A stretch of DNA of 64,000 bases from Deinococcus ruber (GCF_014648095.1 NZ_BMQL01000007.1:121739-185738); one strand, 5' to 3'; positions 51,643 through 61,059 are shown, numbered from the stretch's first letter. A program made the numbers and translations. The notes: generated by a model from the sequence alone, not told the origin.

Positions 51643-52071
51643 ATGAAGAAGACCATGCACGTCACCTGGCTGGGCGAGCAGCGCTATGTGGCACAGAACG
51701 AAACCGGGCAGCAGATCATCATCGACAACAGCCCGCTGAAGCTGGGTGTGGGGCCGATGGAAGCGCTGCTGTCGGCGCTGGCGACCTGCACCGCCTACGA
51801 CGTGGTGGAAGTGATGAAGAAGCGCCGCACGCCGCTGTCGCAGTACCGCGTGGAAATCGAGGGCGAGCGGGCCGAGGAGCATCCGCGCCGCTATACCACC
51901 ATCACCGTGCGCCACATCGCCTCGGGAACGGGCGTGAGCGAGGACTCTCTGGCGAAAGCTGCCCACCTGAGCCATGAAAAATACTGCTCGGTGGCCGCCA
52001 GCCTGAACAGTGAGATTGTGGTCGAGACGGTGCTGGAGAGTGCCGCCACGCCGGAAAGCGCGTCGGTCTGA
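51643..52071 (+). CDS. OsmC/Ohr-family protein
   Basis: 142 aa, YhfA-like branch of the OsmC family of thiol peroxidases. NSPLKLGVGPMEALLSALATCTAYDVVEVMKKRR carries the first active-site Cys; the second Cys is in SHEKYCSVAASLN. These two cysteines form the peroxide-reducing pair in the family. The substrate is not predictable. First gene of a likely three-gene run with a membrane winged-helix protein and a DinB protein. Confidence 0.88.
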   Translation: MKKTMHVTWLGEQRYVAQNETGQQIIIDNSPLKLGVGPMEALLSALATCTAYDVVEVMKKRRTPLSQYRVEIEGERAEEHPRRYTTITVRHIASGTGVSEDSLAKAAHLSHEKYCSVAASLNSEIVVETVLESAATPESASV

Positions 52072-52073
52072 GC

Positions 52074-52514
52074 GTGGCGGCCCTGCCTGTGGAATCTCCG
52101 GGAGACCGAATCAACGCTGCCTGGATGCGCCCGGTTCTCAGCGTCATCGCGGGATTTGGCGTGGCGCTGATCGTGTACGGCGTCGCCTATTCGCACGGCA
52201 ACCCGCACGGCGGCGTTCCCGATCCGCTGCTGGCCGCCCGCCTGATTCCGCTGGAACTGCTGCTGGGCGTGCTGGCGGGCCTGCTGGTGTACCGGACGTT
52301 TGGACGGCGACAGGCCGCCGCGCCGCGCCCCGACACCCAGGAACGCATGGTGGTGCGGCTGGCCCTGAGAAAAGGGGGTCATTTCACGCTGGCCGACCTG
52401 AGTGAAGCGTCGCCGCTGACGCCGCAGCAGGCCCGCGAGGTGGTGGGGCAGATGCTGGAAGCGGGTCGCCTGCGGGCCTCCGAGACCGAGCCGGGCGGCT
52501 ACCGGCTGCCATGA
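52074..52514 (+). CDS. Two-helix membrane protein with winged-helix-like tail
   Basis: 146 aa from GTG 52074, 2 nt after the OsmC stop. Two hydrophobic helices (VLSVIAGFGVALIVYGVAY and LLAARLIPLELLLGVLAGLLVYRTF), then about 60 residues resembling a winged helix (RMVVRLALRKGGHFTLADLSEASPLTPQQAREVVGQMLEAGRLRASE). Possibly a membrane-tethered regulator; no target known. Its last codons overlap the start of the next gene (ATGA). Confidence 0.78.
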   Translation: MAALPVESPGDRINAAWMRPVLSVIAGFGVALIVYGVAYSHGNPHGGVPDPLLAARLIPLELLLGVLAGLLVYRTFGRRQAAAPRPDTQERMVVRLALRKGGHFTLADLSEASPLTPQQAREVVGQMLEAGRLRASETEPGGYRLP

Positions 52515-52915
52515 GCGCCCTGACTCTGAATCCGGCGCAGCTTTCGCGCCTGTTGGACGAAGCGTTTCAGGCCGACTGGGAATCGCTGCACAGTGCGCTG
52601 GCAACCGTGGAAGGCCAGCCGCACCCCCGTATCGGCTGGCTGACCCAGCATCTGAGCGTGACCAAGCGCGGCTACTGGCAGGCGCTTTCGGAGGTGCTGC
52701 CCATTTCGCCCGTTCCGCCGGAACTTGATCTGGATGGCCTGTGCCGCTGGGAAGTGGCGGCAGCGGCAGCGCTCAGCCCAGAGCAGCTCGAAACGCTGCT
52801 GACGTATTCCGGCACGCCGATGACGGTGGGCGATCTGCTGCGGGTCAACATCCGGCATACGGTGTGGCACGCGGGCCAGATCGCCGCGCTTGGCCGTGTG
52901 CCGAGGATGGCGTGA
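52511..52915 (+). CDS. DinB-superfamily protein
   Basis: 134 aa four-helix bundle. WLTQHLSVTKRGYWQAL and VNIRHTVWHAGQIAALGRVPR supply the His residues (H47, H118, H122 region) that bind metal in DinB/YfiT proteins. The family is expanded in Deinococcus; activities include thiol transfer with bacillithiol, but none can be assigned here. Translationally coupled to the gene before it. Confidence 0.85.
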   Translation: MSALTLNPAQLSRLLDEAFQADWESLHSALATVEGQPHPRIGWLTQHLSVTKRGYWQALSEVLPISPVPPELDLDGLCRWEVAAAAALSPEQLETLLTYSGTPMTVGDLLRVNIRHTVWHAGQIAALGRVPRMA

Positions 52916-52959
52916 TGGGAACTGCTGTTCAGCCGTGCCGTCTTCCCGCACAGCCCTGA

Positions 52960-53229
52960 ATGACTGCCCCCGACGCGCTGTTCGATCTGGCGATCAACCG
53001 GGCCGCGACCACGCTGGCCGGGCTGGGTTATTTCGGGCTGGGGCAGCGGCCCGGTTTGCAGCAGGCCGCCGCCGCGCTGAGCGAGTGGCACGCCCGCACC
53101 CGCTTTGCCCGCCGCGTGCCGCTGGAACAGGTGCTGCGTTGCCTGGAACTGCGCCCGGACGGCAGAGAGTGGCACTGGGAAGGCGGGCCGGAAGGCGAGT
53201 GGAGAGCGGGGCGGGCGGCGTTTCCCTGA
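52960..53229 (+). CDS. Small protein of unknown function
   Basis: 89 aa, soluble, Ala/Arg-rich: LFDLAINRAATTLAGLGYFGLG then RTRFARRVPLEQVLRCLELRPDGREWHWEGGPEGEWRAG. No family recognised. Starts 44 nt after the DinB stop without an obvious Shine-Dalgarno or -10 box, so expression with the preceding genes is an inference from spacing. Confidence 0.55.
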   Translation: MTAPDALFDLAINRAATTLAGLGYFGLGQRPGLQQAAAALSEWHARTRFARRVPLEQVLRCLELRPDGREWHWEGGPEGEWRAGRAAFP

Positions 53230-53347
53230 GAAGGAAGGTGATGCGTGATGAGGAGCGGCAAAGTCTGGGCAGTAGAAGCAGCGTCTTGGATGATCTGCTG
53301 CTTCCGTTCTGACCGATGTTCTACGCATCACTCATCACCCCTTCCCC

Positions 53348-54425
53348 TCACTTCCCCTTCGGCGGCCTGTTTGTGTTGCGGGGGTAAAACACCAGCGCCA
53401 GCGGCATATTCGAGCCGTTGGCGGGAACGAACAGCAGGCGCTGGCGCTGGGTGCGGAGTTGCCACAGGAAGGCGGGGGCGGCGGGGTCGAGGAGGGCCTG
53501 CCCCTGGCCCAGCAGCACCTGTGACGGTGCCTGTCCGTCTTGCAGCAGCAGGCTTCCCTGATACAGGCCGCCGCGTGGCGAGGCTGCCAGCAGTCGGCCT
53601 GCTGCCCCCTCCAGCGAGATGTCGTACAGCACGCCGAAATTTCCCTTCAGTTGCTGCGCCGCACCGGTCAGCATGTCGCGGCCCTGAAGCGGCGGATCGT
53701 CGGGGCCGCCCAGCACCAGCCGAACCGGAGCCGCGCCCGCCGGAAGCACGAAGCTCAGGGTGCGCTGGGCAGCCATGAAGGTGCCGCGCTGATGAAACTG
53801 GTCTGGAGCCAGCGTGGGCAGGTTGCCCAGTTGCAGGCTGTCCGGCTGCTCTTTCTCGCCCACGATCACCACACTCAGTTCGAGTGGGCCGCTGGTGTCC
53901 AGATCGAGCAGCAGGCTTACCACGCTGTCGGGCAGCAGAGGGCCAGAGTCGTAGAGCGCGGCGCTTTCACCTGGTTGTAGCGTGCGGCCCAGCCTTGGCC
54001 CCGACGCAAAATAACGCAGCAGGGTCTGCTGACCGACCAGCGGATCAGGCCCCGGCACCGTGGCGCTGCCCTGGCGCAGCAATTCGACGTGGGTCGCCTG
54101 GGTTCCGGTGTTGCGGGCCAGCAGCCGCACCCGCGCCAGAGTGCTCAGGCCGTTGGCGTGGTAGGCCAGCACCCGCGCCCGGCCCGTCACCGTGTCGCGG
54201 TACAGCAGGCCGCTGGTTTCGGGGGTTTCCGGCGAATCCGAGAACAGCAGCGCCACCGGAATGGATGTATTGACCACCGGGCGCAGGGCCGGATAGCTGA
54301 GAATGGCGCGGTCGGGCGGTGGATCGGGAACGGGGGCGGCCAGTGCTGGCGCGGCCCACAGCGGAGCCAGCCCCACGCTGCACAGCGTCAGCAGGCGGCG
54401 GGCTGTAGAGGGAAACATGAACATG
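53348..54425 (-). CDS. Secreted protein of unknown function
   Basis: 358 aa. ATG 54425 follows TACACT by 6 nt; an in-frame ATG at 54419 is an alternative. Signal peptide cleaved after ALAAPAP-like region (LLTLCSVGLAPLWAAPALAA). The mature part is beta-rich with blocks RPVVNTSIPVALLFSDSPETPETSGLLYRD, VELLRQGSATVPGPDPLVGQQTLLRYF and GSPLLL-type ends; no catalytic motif or domain is recognised. Divergent from mutM. Confidence 0.8.
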
Positions 54426-54431
54426 GGCGCA

Positions 54432-54437
54432 GTGTAG
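54432..54437 (-). promoter_or_regulatory. -10 box of secreted-protein gene
   Basis: TACACT on the minus strand, 6 nt before ATG 54425. Confidence 0.55.
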
Positions 54438-54486
54438 GGCGAGGTGCTGGTGGTCAAACCGACAAAGCTTCCGCGGTGTGCGGGGC

Positions 54487-54492
54487 TACACT
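54487..54492 (+). promoter_or_regulatory. -10 box of mutM
   Basis: TACACT, 7 nt before GTG 54500. Confidence 0.6.
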
Positions 54493-54499
54493 TCCCTGT

Positions 54500-55327
54500 G
54501 TGCCAGAACTTCCAGAAGTCGAGACGACCCGCCTCAAGATCGAACCGCTCCTGAAGGGCAGGCGGTTGCTGGGAATCGAACACGACGCCCCCCAGCGTTA
54601 CCGCGATACCGAGCTGGCGCAGGGCCGAACGGTGGCGCGGCTGTCGCGTCGCGGCAAATATCTGCTGATCGAACTCGACGACCCGGATCAGGAACCGCTG
54701 GAACTGATCGTGCATCTGGGTATGACCGGGGGATTTCGGCTGGAACCGTCGAAACATACCCGTGTGACGCTGCATCTGGAGGGCGAGGACGCCCCTCCGG
54801 CGCTGTATTTTCAGGACTCGCGGAAATTCGGAAAGATGGCGGTGGTGCGGCCCGGCAGGTACGCGGGCATGCCCACGCTCGCCAACATGGGCCCCGAGCC
54901 GCTGTCGCCCGACTTTGAAGAGGAGGTCTTCGTGCAGCGGGTGGCGGGTCAGAGCCGCATGATCAAGCCCTGGCTGCTGTCACAGCTTCCGGTGGCGGGG
55001 GTGGGCAACATCTACGCCGATGAGAGCCTGTGGCGTGCCCGCCTGCATCCGGCCCAGACACGCCTGAGCAGTGCCGAAGCCGCCGCCCTGTACGGGGCCA
55101 TCCGGGCAACCATGCAGGAAGCGGTACTGGCGGGCGGCAGCACCCTGTCAGACGGCAGCTATGCCCAGCCAGACGGCGTAAGCGGCCTGTTCCAGATGCG
55201 CCACAATGTCTATGACCGTGCCGGACAGCCGTGCAACCGCTGCGGCGTGCCCATCGAGAAGACCGTGCTGGCGCAGCGGGGCACGCACTTCTGTCCACAC
55301 TGTCAGGTGCTGGAACAACGGGAATAA
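54500..55327 (+). CDS. mutM: Formamidopyrimidine-DNA glycosylase
   Basis: Bifunctional glycosylase/AP lyase that removes 8-oxoguanine and formamidopyrimidines. 275 aa from GTG 54500. After removal of the initiator Met the catalytic N-terminal Pro and Glu are in PELPEVETTR; the conserved Lys is in RRGKYLLIEL; GNIYADESLWRA is the helix-two-turn-helix; the C-terminal zinc finger is CNRCGVPIEKT...FCPHCQ. The GTG is fixed because P2 must follow the initiator. Confidence 0.97.
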   Translation: MPELPEVETTRLKIEPLLKGRRLLGIEHDAPQRYRDTELAQGRTVARLSRRGKYLLIELDDPDQEPLELIVHLGMTGGFRLEPSKHTRVTLHLEGEDAPPALYFQDSRKFGKMAVVRPGRYAGMPTLANMGPEPLSPDFEEEVFVQRVAGQSRMIKPWLLSQLPVAGVGNIYADESLWRARLHPAQTRLSSAEAAALYGAIRATMQEAVLAGGSTLSDGSYAQPDGVSGLFQMRHNVYDRAGQPCNRCGVPIEKTVLAQRGTHFCPHCQVLEQRE

Positions 55328-55468
55328 GAGCAAGAAACGCAGACCTCGGTGCCCGTCCCCAGAAACAGCACCCTTCCTCAGAAATAGCTTTCCATTCAGA
55401 TTCAGACGAGGAACACGCGGGAATCCTTCAGCCAGACCCGACCCCTCAGCCCTCCAAGGAGCTTCCAG

Positions 55469-56113
55469 ATGACCGATCTCACCGACCTGCGTCTGAGCTA
55501 TACCCGCGCCGAACTGCACAGGCGCGACCTGAACGCCGATCCTCTCTCGCAGTTTCAGGGCTGGTTGCAGGAAGCGCTGGCTGCCGACCTGCCAGAACCC
55601 TACGCCGTCTCGCTCGCCACTGCCGACGAAACCGGGCGGCCCAGTGTGCGAACCGTGCTGCTGCGCGGCGCAGATGCCCAGGGCTTCACGGTGTACAGCA
55701 ACTATCAGAGCCACAAAGGACGTGATCTGGCGGTCAATCCGCAGGCCGAACTGCTGTTTTACTGGCCCCAGCAGGAGCGTCAGGTGCGAATCTATGGGCG
55801 GGTCGAGCGGCTGGACGATGCCGAGAGCAGCGCCTATTTCCACAAGCGCCCCCGCGAAAGTCAGCTGGCCGCGCACGCCAGCGACCCGCAGAGTGCCCCC
55901 ATCGCCAGCCGAGCCGAGCTGGACGCCAAATTTGCGGCGCTGGAAGCCCGCTTCCCGGAAGGCGTCACGATTCCTCGGCCCGATTTCTGGGGCGGTTACC
56001 GCGTGCGGCCCGGCAGCTACGAGTTCTGGCAGGGCCGCGCAAACCGCATGCACGACCGCTTCGAGTACCTGCGAGACGGCGAGGGCTGGAGAATCACGCG
56101 CCTGATGCCCTGA
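55469..56113 (+). CDS. pdxH: Pyridoxamine/pyridoxine 5'-phosphate oxidase
   Basis: FMN enzyme that makes pyridoxal 5'-phosphate. 214 aa. N-terminal [33 protein letters not shown]-binding [96 protein letters not shown] at the C-terminus. AGGAG lies 7 nt before ATG 55469, so this mRNA has a conventional leader. Stands alone after mutM. Confidence 0.97.
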   Translation: MTDLTDLRLSYTRAELHRRDLNADPLSQFQGWLQEALAADLPEPYAVSLATADETGRPSVRTVLLRGADAQGFTVYSNYQSHKGRDLAVNPQAELLFYWPQQERQVRIYGRVERLDDAESSAYFHKRPRESQLAAHASDPQSAPIASRAELDAKFAALEARFPEGVTIPRPDFWGGYRVRPGSYEFWQGRANRMHDRFEYLRDGEGWRITRLMP

Positions 56114-56140
56114 GAACAGGGCGTCTGCCAGACGAGCTTT

Positions 56141-58924
56141 TTAGCTCTGGGCCACCTGAAATAGCGCCAGTTCCTCGGCAGTCATGGGGGCCGCGAAGTA
56201 ATATCCCTGCGCGGTCTCCACGCCTGCCTGTTGCAGCAGCGCAAACTGTTCTGCCGTTTCCACGCCCACAGCGGTCACGCTCAGGCCCAGCGACGATGCC
56301 AGCAGCGCGGTGCCCTGAAGCAGTTTGTAGGCACGCGGATTATCGAGGCGAGCCACGAAACTGGGGTGCAGTTTCACGCCGCTGATCGGAAAGCGCTCCA
56401 AGCTGGTCAGGCTGGATGCACCGTCACCGAAGTCATCGACCACGATGCTCGCGCCCAGTTCGCGCAGCCGGGTCAGCAGGTTCAGGGTGCGCTGCGAGAA
56501 ATGCAGCAGGCTGTCGGCGCTCAGTTCGAAGTTGGGTGCGCCGTATTCCTCCAGCAGCGGAAACAGGCGTTCCAGATCGTCCTGGCGCAGCAGTTCGTCC
56601 TGACTCAGATTCACGCTGACCGGCACGTCCAGCCCCTGCTGCTGCCACGTGGCGCGGGCTTCGAGCGCCCGGCGTATCACCCATTCTCCGAGGTCGCTGA
56701 TGATGGCGCTGCGGGCCGCCAGCGGCAGAAACGCGGGCGGAGCCAGCAGGCCCAGTTTCGGGTGGTTCCAGCGCAGCAGCGCTTCGGCTCCCAGCAGCTT
56801 CCGGTCTTTCAGCGACACCAGCGGCTGATAGCTGAGGCGCAGTTCGCCGCGTTCCAGAGCGCCGGGCAGTTCGCTCTGAAGCTGGAAATCGCGGGCCACC
56901 TCGGAGCGCAGGGCGTCGTGGTAGATCATGCCGCCAGCACGCACGACACGCGAACCGGGGGTAGACCGCTGGATGTAGTTCAGGGCTGTTTCGGCTTCTC
57001 CCAGCAGAGCTTCCGGGTCGTTGTCGATCACGCCGCTGGTGGCTCCCAGATTGAAATTCAGGGGCAGCTCACGCCCTGCCATGGTGAAGGGAATCTGGAG
57101 GTGATGCTGAAGTGAGCGCAGATCTTCTTCGAGCTGAGTGGCGGGCGCACTGCCGGACGTCTCCTCTTCGTGCTGGCCTGGCTGACGCACCACGGCTTTT
57201 CTGGGGGCAGGCTTGTCACGGCCCCGGCTGCCGCTCTGGGCCTGAAGAGACGGAGTATATGCCAGCACGAAGGTATCGTCACTCAGGCGGGCGGCCAGCA
57301 GATGTTCGCGCCACGTCAGCAGGCGGGCGGCCAGTTGCACCAGCAGCGCGTCGCTCGGCACCCGGCCCAGCGAGGCGGTCAGGGCCGGAAAGCCGCTGAT
57401 ATCGACGGCCAGCAGCGAGACGTGGGTGTGTTGACCCAGCTCCAGCAGGCGAGCACGCATGCCCGCACGGTTGAACAGCCCGGTCAGCCCGTCGTGCAGC
57501 GTGTCGTGGCGCAGCCGGGCTTCCATGCGCCGCAGCGACGAGATATCGCGCAGCGTCATCAGCAGACCGTGACGCTGGCCCTCAAGAACGGGCAGCACGC
57601 TCGTCTGAATCCGGACGGTGCGGCGCACCCCCACCGCGCTGACGAGCAGCACCTCGCGGTCGGTCGGCAGGCTGCTCTGCGTCCAGATGGGCAGATCGAT
57701 GACCTGCTGACCTGCCGCGTCGTACATCTGAATGCCCATCTCGCGCAGCAGGCGGTCGAGCGGTGCGCCACTCAGCTGCGCCACCTCCAGCCCCAGCAGG
57801 GTGGCGGCCTCCTCATTGACCAGCGTGACCCTGCCTGCCGAGTTCAGCAGCAGGGTGGCCTCGCTGCTGCGTGCCAGAATCTGCTGAATCAGGCTGCGCT
57901 GCAGTGCCGCCTGCTCTTCCATATCGCGCAGTGGGGCCAGATCGTGCCCCTGCGCCACCAGCAGCCCAGTGCCCTGACCTTCGCCGTGCAGACTCAGGCG
58001 CAGCAGGCCGCCGTGTACCAGCGCGACATCGGCGCTGGCAGCCTCGCCCCGGACAGCCAGCGCGACCAGTTCGCGGATCTGGCTGCTGTGTTCCCAGCAG
58101 GGCCACTCCCACAGCGGCATTCCCAGCACCTCGGCCTGTGACATCGAGACCAGAGCCATCAGGGCGCTGCTGGCGTTCTGCACCCGTCCACTGCCGTCCA
58201 TCACGGCCAGCAGCGCGGTGCTGTCGTCAAGCAGGCTGTCGAGCTGGCTTGCCAGATGGCGTTCCTGGCTGGCGTCCTGACTCGTCCACAGCACCCCGAT
58301 TCCCTGAGCGTCGAAGAAGGGGCGGGCCTCGCCGCGCATCCACAGCACCGCCTGATCTGCCGCCGCCCCGCTGCCGCGTTCCAGACGCTCCAGCGGCAGA
58401 TGCACTGCCTGACCGCGCAGCGCCCTGTCGAGCAGACCCGGAAGCTGCCCGCGTGCCGGAAAGACCTCGCTGACGCTGTGACCCAGCACCTGTTCCTGCG
58501 CCAGCCCATACAGCGCCAGAAAGTGGCGGCTGACCTGACGAAACTTCAGTTCGGCGTCGAGCCACGCTACCGGGGCAGGCAGATGCGTCAGCAGCAGGCT
58601 CAGGTCATGGTCGTGGCGGCTGTGCTGCACCGATTTGAGCAGCAGGTTCAGCAGCGACGAAACCGGCTCGGGCACGCTGTCTTTCGACCACAGCAGCCCC
58701 AGCAGGGTGCCGTCGCGGTTGAGCCACCGCAGTTCGCCTGCGTCGAGCCATTCTTCGGGGGGCGACAGTTCCGCGCCCAGCCCCATCGGAGGCGCGTCGG
58801 CAGTGATATGAAAGACCTGACCGTTGACCGGGGCCAGCAGGGAAGCCTGCGGAGCGTGCAGCCGAATCAGGTCGCGCAGCGTTCCTAACAAAATCTGTTG
58901 TGAGTCGGTGGGACTGAGCATCAT
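56141..58924 (-). CDS. PAS-GGDEF-EAL protein with degenerate signature sites
   Basis: About 927 aa from ATG 58924. N-terminal ~120 residues GAF-like; PAS-like domains near 150 and 260 and a clear one near 370 (LARSSEATLLLNSAGRVTLVNEEAATLLG); then GGDEF (HDTLHDGLTGLFNRAGMRARLLELG) whose active site reads RLSDDTF instead of R-GGDEF; then an EAL domain with GAEALLRWNHP intact but FELSADS, VKLHPSF and TAVGVETAEQ replacing the usual TES, KIDRSF and AEGVETEEQ. Cyclase activity is unlikely and phosphodiesterase doubtful. TTGCCC-16 nt-GATATT-7 nt precedes ATG 58924; a longer GTG 59071 form is less likely. Confidence 0.85.
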   Translation of the reverse strand: MMLSPTDSQQILLGTLRDLIRLHAPQASLLAPVNGQVFHITADAPPMGLGAELSPPEEWLDAGELRWLNRDGTLLGLLWSKDSVPEPVSSLLNLLLKSVQHSRHDHDLSLLLTHLPAPVAWLDAELKFRQVSRHFLALYGLAQEQVLGHSVSEVFPARGQLPGLLDRALRGQAVHLPLERLERGSGAAADQAVLWMRGEARPFFDAQGIGVLWTSQDASQERHLASQLDSLLDDSTALLAVMDGSGRVQNASSALMALVSMSQAEVLGMPLWEWPCWEHSSQIRELVALAVRGEAASADVALVHGGLLRLSLHGEGQGTGLLVAQGHDLAPLRDMEEQAALQRSLIQQILARSSEATLLLNSAGRVTLVNEEAATLLGLEVAQLSGAPLDRLLREMGIQMYDAAGQQVIDLPIWTQSSLPTDREVLLVSAVGVRRTVRIQTSVLPVLEGQRHGLLMTLRDISSLRRMEARLRHDTLHDGLTGLFNRAGMRARLLELGQHTHVSLLAVDISGFPALTASLGRVPSDALLVQLAARLLTWREHLLAARLSDDTFVLAYTPSLQAQSGSRGRDKPAPRKAVVRQPGQHEEETSGSAPATQLEEDLRSLQHHLQIPFTMAGRELPLNFNLGATSGVIDNDPEALLGEAETALNYIQRSTPGSRVVRAGGMIYHDALRSEVARDFQLQSELPGALERGELRLSYQPLVSLKDRKLLGAEALLRWNHPKLGLLAPPAFLPLAARSAIISDLGEWVIRRALEARATWQQQGLDVPVSVNLSQDELLRQDDLERLFPLLEEYGAPNFELSADSLLHFSQRTLNLLTRLRELGASIVVDDFGDGASSLTSLERFPISGVKLHPSFVARLDNPRAYKLLQGTALLASSLGLSVTAVGVETAEQFALLQQAGVETAQGYYFAAPMTAEELALFQVAQS

Positions 58925-58931
58925 ACGAAGG

Positions 58932-58953
58932 AATATCCGGGAACCCTCGACAG
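58932..58953 (-). promoter_or_regulatory. Promoter of GGDEF-EAL gene
   Basis: GATATT (58932-58937) 7 nt before ATG 58924; a TTGCCC lies about 16 nt further upstream on the minus strand. Confidence 0.45.
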
Positions 58954-59273
58954 GGGCAATGAGTGGAGGTGGGCGCAGGAAGCCGCCAAGAGAGATGTGA
59001 AGGCCTTGCGATGAACTGTAGAAGAGTAAGTATTCATGCTCGTCCTTTCTCCGGCTCTCTGGATGAGACACAGGGAAACAGGCACACGGCTTTCGTTGCC
59101 GGTGGCGCTTCAGCGAGTATGCCCCTCCAGTTCTTGCAGATTTCGTACATGGTGCTTCTCATGAGGATAGGCGGAGTACTGAACAGACCGCGCCCCTCGT
59201 CTTCAGTCCAGTCACGGACTTGAGGGGCGTCAAGACACTGTGGATTGGTGCCCCGGTGCCGCGCCAAACGGTC
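58954..59273. other. Divergent intergenic region with a large hairpin
   Basis: No gene if the GGDEF-EAL start is 58924. Contains CGCCCCTC (59191-59198) and GAGGGGCG (59222-59229), with an inner AGTCC/GGACT pair, forming a two-tier hairpin without a T-run. Function unknown. Confidence 0.45.
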
Positions 59274-59279
59274 TAGGGT
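59274..59279 (+). promoter_or_regulatory. -10 box of gntK
   Basis: TAGGGT, 6 nt before ATG 59286. Confidence 0.5.
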
Positions 59280-59285
59280 AGAGCC

Positions 59286-59780
59286 ATGAATGCAGTCATC
59301 GTGATGGGTGTGAGTGGCAGCGGGAAGAGTACAGTGGGGCAGCAGACGGCAGAGCGGCTGGGGTGGCCCTTTCTCGATGCTGACGATTTTCATACCCCGG
59401 AGGCCAGAGCGAAGATGGCACGCGGCGAGGGGCTGAACGACGCCGACCGCCTGCCCTGGTTGGCCCGCCTGAAGGCCGAACTGGACGCCAGACCCGCCGG
59501 AGTCGTGCTGGCCTGCTCTGCCCTGAAGCGCCACTACCGCGCCGTGTTGGCCGGGCCGGGCGTGCAGTTCGTATATTTACGGGTGCCGCGTTCGCTACTG
59601 GAAGCCCGCCTGACAGCCCGGCAGCAGCATTACGCCGGGCTGTCGCTGCTGCCCTCGCAGCTCGCGGCCCTGGAGGAACCTGCCCCAGACGAAGGGGCGC
59701 TGACACTGGACGTGCAGCCCGAAGAAACTGCCGGAGAACTGGCGCGGCGAGCCGTGCAGGAACTGAAAAACCAGCGGTGA
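59286..59780 (+). CDS. gntK: Gluconokinase
   Basis: Phosphorylates D-gluconate to 6-phosphogluconate. 164 aa, typical thermoresistant-gluconokinase length. P-loop VIVMGVSGSGKSTVGQQTAERLGWPFLDADDFHTPEARAKMARGEGLNDADRLPWL contains the gluconate-contacting DDFH and the DRxPWL helix; ACSALKRHYRAVL and VYLRVPRSLLEARL follow. Two sequential motifs make the assignment secure within the family; no gluconate transporter is adjacent. Confidence 0.93.
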   Translation: MNAVIVMGVSGSGKSTVGQQTAERLGWPFLDADDFHTPEARAKMARGEGLNDADRLPWLARLKAELDARPAGVVLACSALKRHYRAVLAGPGVQFVYLRVPRSLLEARLTARQQHYAGLSLLPSQLAALEEPAPDEGALTLDVQPEETAGELARRAVQELKNQR

Positions 59781-59835
59781 GGAGGCAGGGCGGCCTCTCT
59801 CACGACTGGTCTTTCGGGTCGCGCAGAGCGGGGAA

Positions 59836-61047
59836 TCAGCTCAATTTGGCCTTGAATTCGTCGTATCCGAAGGTCTTGACGCGCTCGTAGCTGCCGTCCA
59901 GATGCCAGATACCGATATCGGGGTGCTTGACGCCGTTGAAAAAGCTGGTCTTGACCATCGTGTAATGAATCATGTCGTCGAAGATCACCCGGTCGCCCAC
60001 CTTCAGTTCGCCCGCAAAGCTGTATTCCCCGATGATGTCGCCCGCCAGACAGGTGGTGCCGCCCAGCAGATAGGTGTAGGGCAGCTCGCCCGCGTTCTGT
60101 GCGCCCAGCACGCGGGGGCGGTAGGGCATTTCCAGCACGTCGGGCATGTGCGCCGAGGCCGAGATGTCGAGCAGCGCCGAGTCTTTGACGTTGTGCACCA
60201 CGTCCAGCACGCTGCTGACCAGCCATCCGGTCTGCCAGCCGAAGGCGCTGCCGGGTTCCAGAATGACCTCCACATTCCATTTCTCGCGGAAGGCCCGCAC
60301 CACCCGGATCAGCCGCGCTGTGTCGTAGCCCGCCCGCGTCATCAGGTGGCCGCCGCCGAAATTGACCCACTGCATGCGCGGCAGGAATTCACCAAACTTT
60401 TCCTCCAGCACCGCCAGCGTGCGTTCCAGCGTGTCGGAATCGTTCTCGCACAGGCTGTGAAAGTGCAGCCCGTCTATTCCTTCCAGCAGATCGGGGCGGA
60501 ACTCGGCGCGGGTCACGCCCAGCCGTGAGAACGGGCCAGCCGGATTGTACAGATCGGTTTCGACCTCGCCGTACTCGTGATTGACCCGGATGCCCACCGC
60601 CAGCCGCTTGCCCGCTGCCCGCGCCGCCTGCACCTGGGGCCGAAAGCGCTCCCACTGCGAGAAGCTGTTGAAGGTCAGGTGGTCGGCCAGCTTCAGCAGC
60701 TCTGGAAAGTCTTCGTCGGAATACGCCGGGGCGTACACGTGCACCTCGCCCTGCATTTCCTCTTTCGCCAGCCTCGCCTCGTTCAGGCTGCTGGCGGTCG
60801 CCCCGCTGATGCCGTACTCGCGCAGCAGCGGAAAGGTGCTCCACATCGAGTAGCCCTTGAAAGCCACGATGATCTGTGCGCCCGACGCCGCCTGCACCTG
60901 CGAGATCAGCGACAGGTTGCGCCGCAGCCGCGACTCGTCGAGCACGTAGGCGGGGCTGGGAATACTGGCCCAGTCGATCTGAGTTTCCGGCAGGATGTCG
61001 GGCAGAGTCAGATCGGAGACGGGCGTGTCGGTGGCAGGCGTGGTCAT
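59836..61047 (-). CDS. nspC: Carboxynorspermidine/carboxyspermidine decarboxylase
   Basis: PLP alanine-racemase-fold enzyme ending the alternative spermidine pathway via carboxy(nor)spermidine. 403 aa. PLP lysine in IIVAFKGYSMWSTFPLL near residue 65; HFHSLCENDSDTLER, WVNFGGGHLMTRAGYD and EPGSAFGWQTGWLVSSVLDVV form the phosphate and substrate sites; the C-terminal LLGGTTCLAGDIIGEY holds the catalytic Cys. The partner dehydrogenase is not in the window. TACCCT lies 6 nt before ATG 61047. Confidence 0.94.
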   Translation of the reverse strand: MTTPATDTPVSDLTLPDILPETQIDWASIPSPAYVLDESRLRRNLSLISQVQAASGAQIIVAFKGYSMWSTFPLLREYGISGATASSLNEARLAKEEMQGEVHVYAPAYSDEDFPELLKLADHLTFNSFSQWERFRPQVQAARAAGKRLAVGIRVNHEYGEVETDLYNPAGPFSRLGVTRAEFRPDLLEGIDGLHFHSLCENDSDTLERTLAVLEEKFGEFLPRMQWVNFGGGHLMTRAGYDTARLIRVVRAFREKWNVEVILEPGSAFGWQTGWLVSSVLDVVHNVKDSALLDISASAHMPDVLEMPYRPRVLGAQNAGELPYTYLLGGTTCLAGDIIGEYSFAGELKVGDRVIFDDMIHYTMVKTSFFNGVKHPDIGIWHLDGSYERVKTFGYDEFKAKLS

Positions 61048-61053
61048 GCCCTC

Positions 61054-61059
61054 AGGGTA
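61054..61059 (-). promoter_or_regulatory. -10 box of nspC
   Basis: TACCCT on the minus strand, 6 nt before ATG 61047. Confidence 0.6.

Noticed and set aside
56141..59071. Longer GGDEF-EAL product starting at GTG 59071
   Set aside because: No Shine-Dalgarno or -10 box near it; TTGCCC-16-GATATT precedes ATG 58924, although the longer form cannot be excluded.
59777..59812. Terminator after gntK
   Set aside because: Imperfect stem with a bulge and no T-run.
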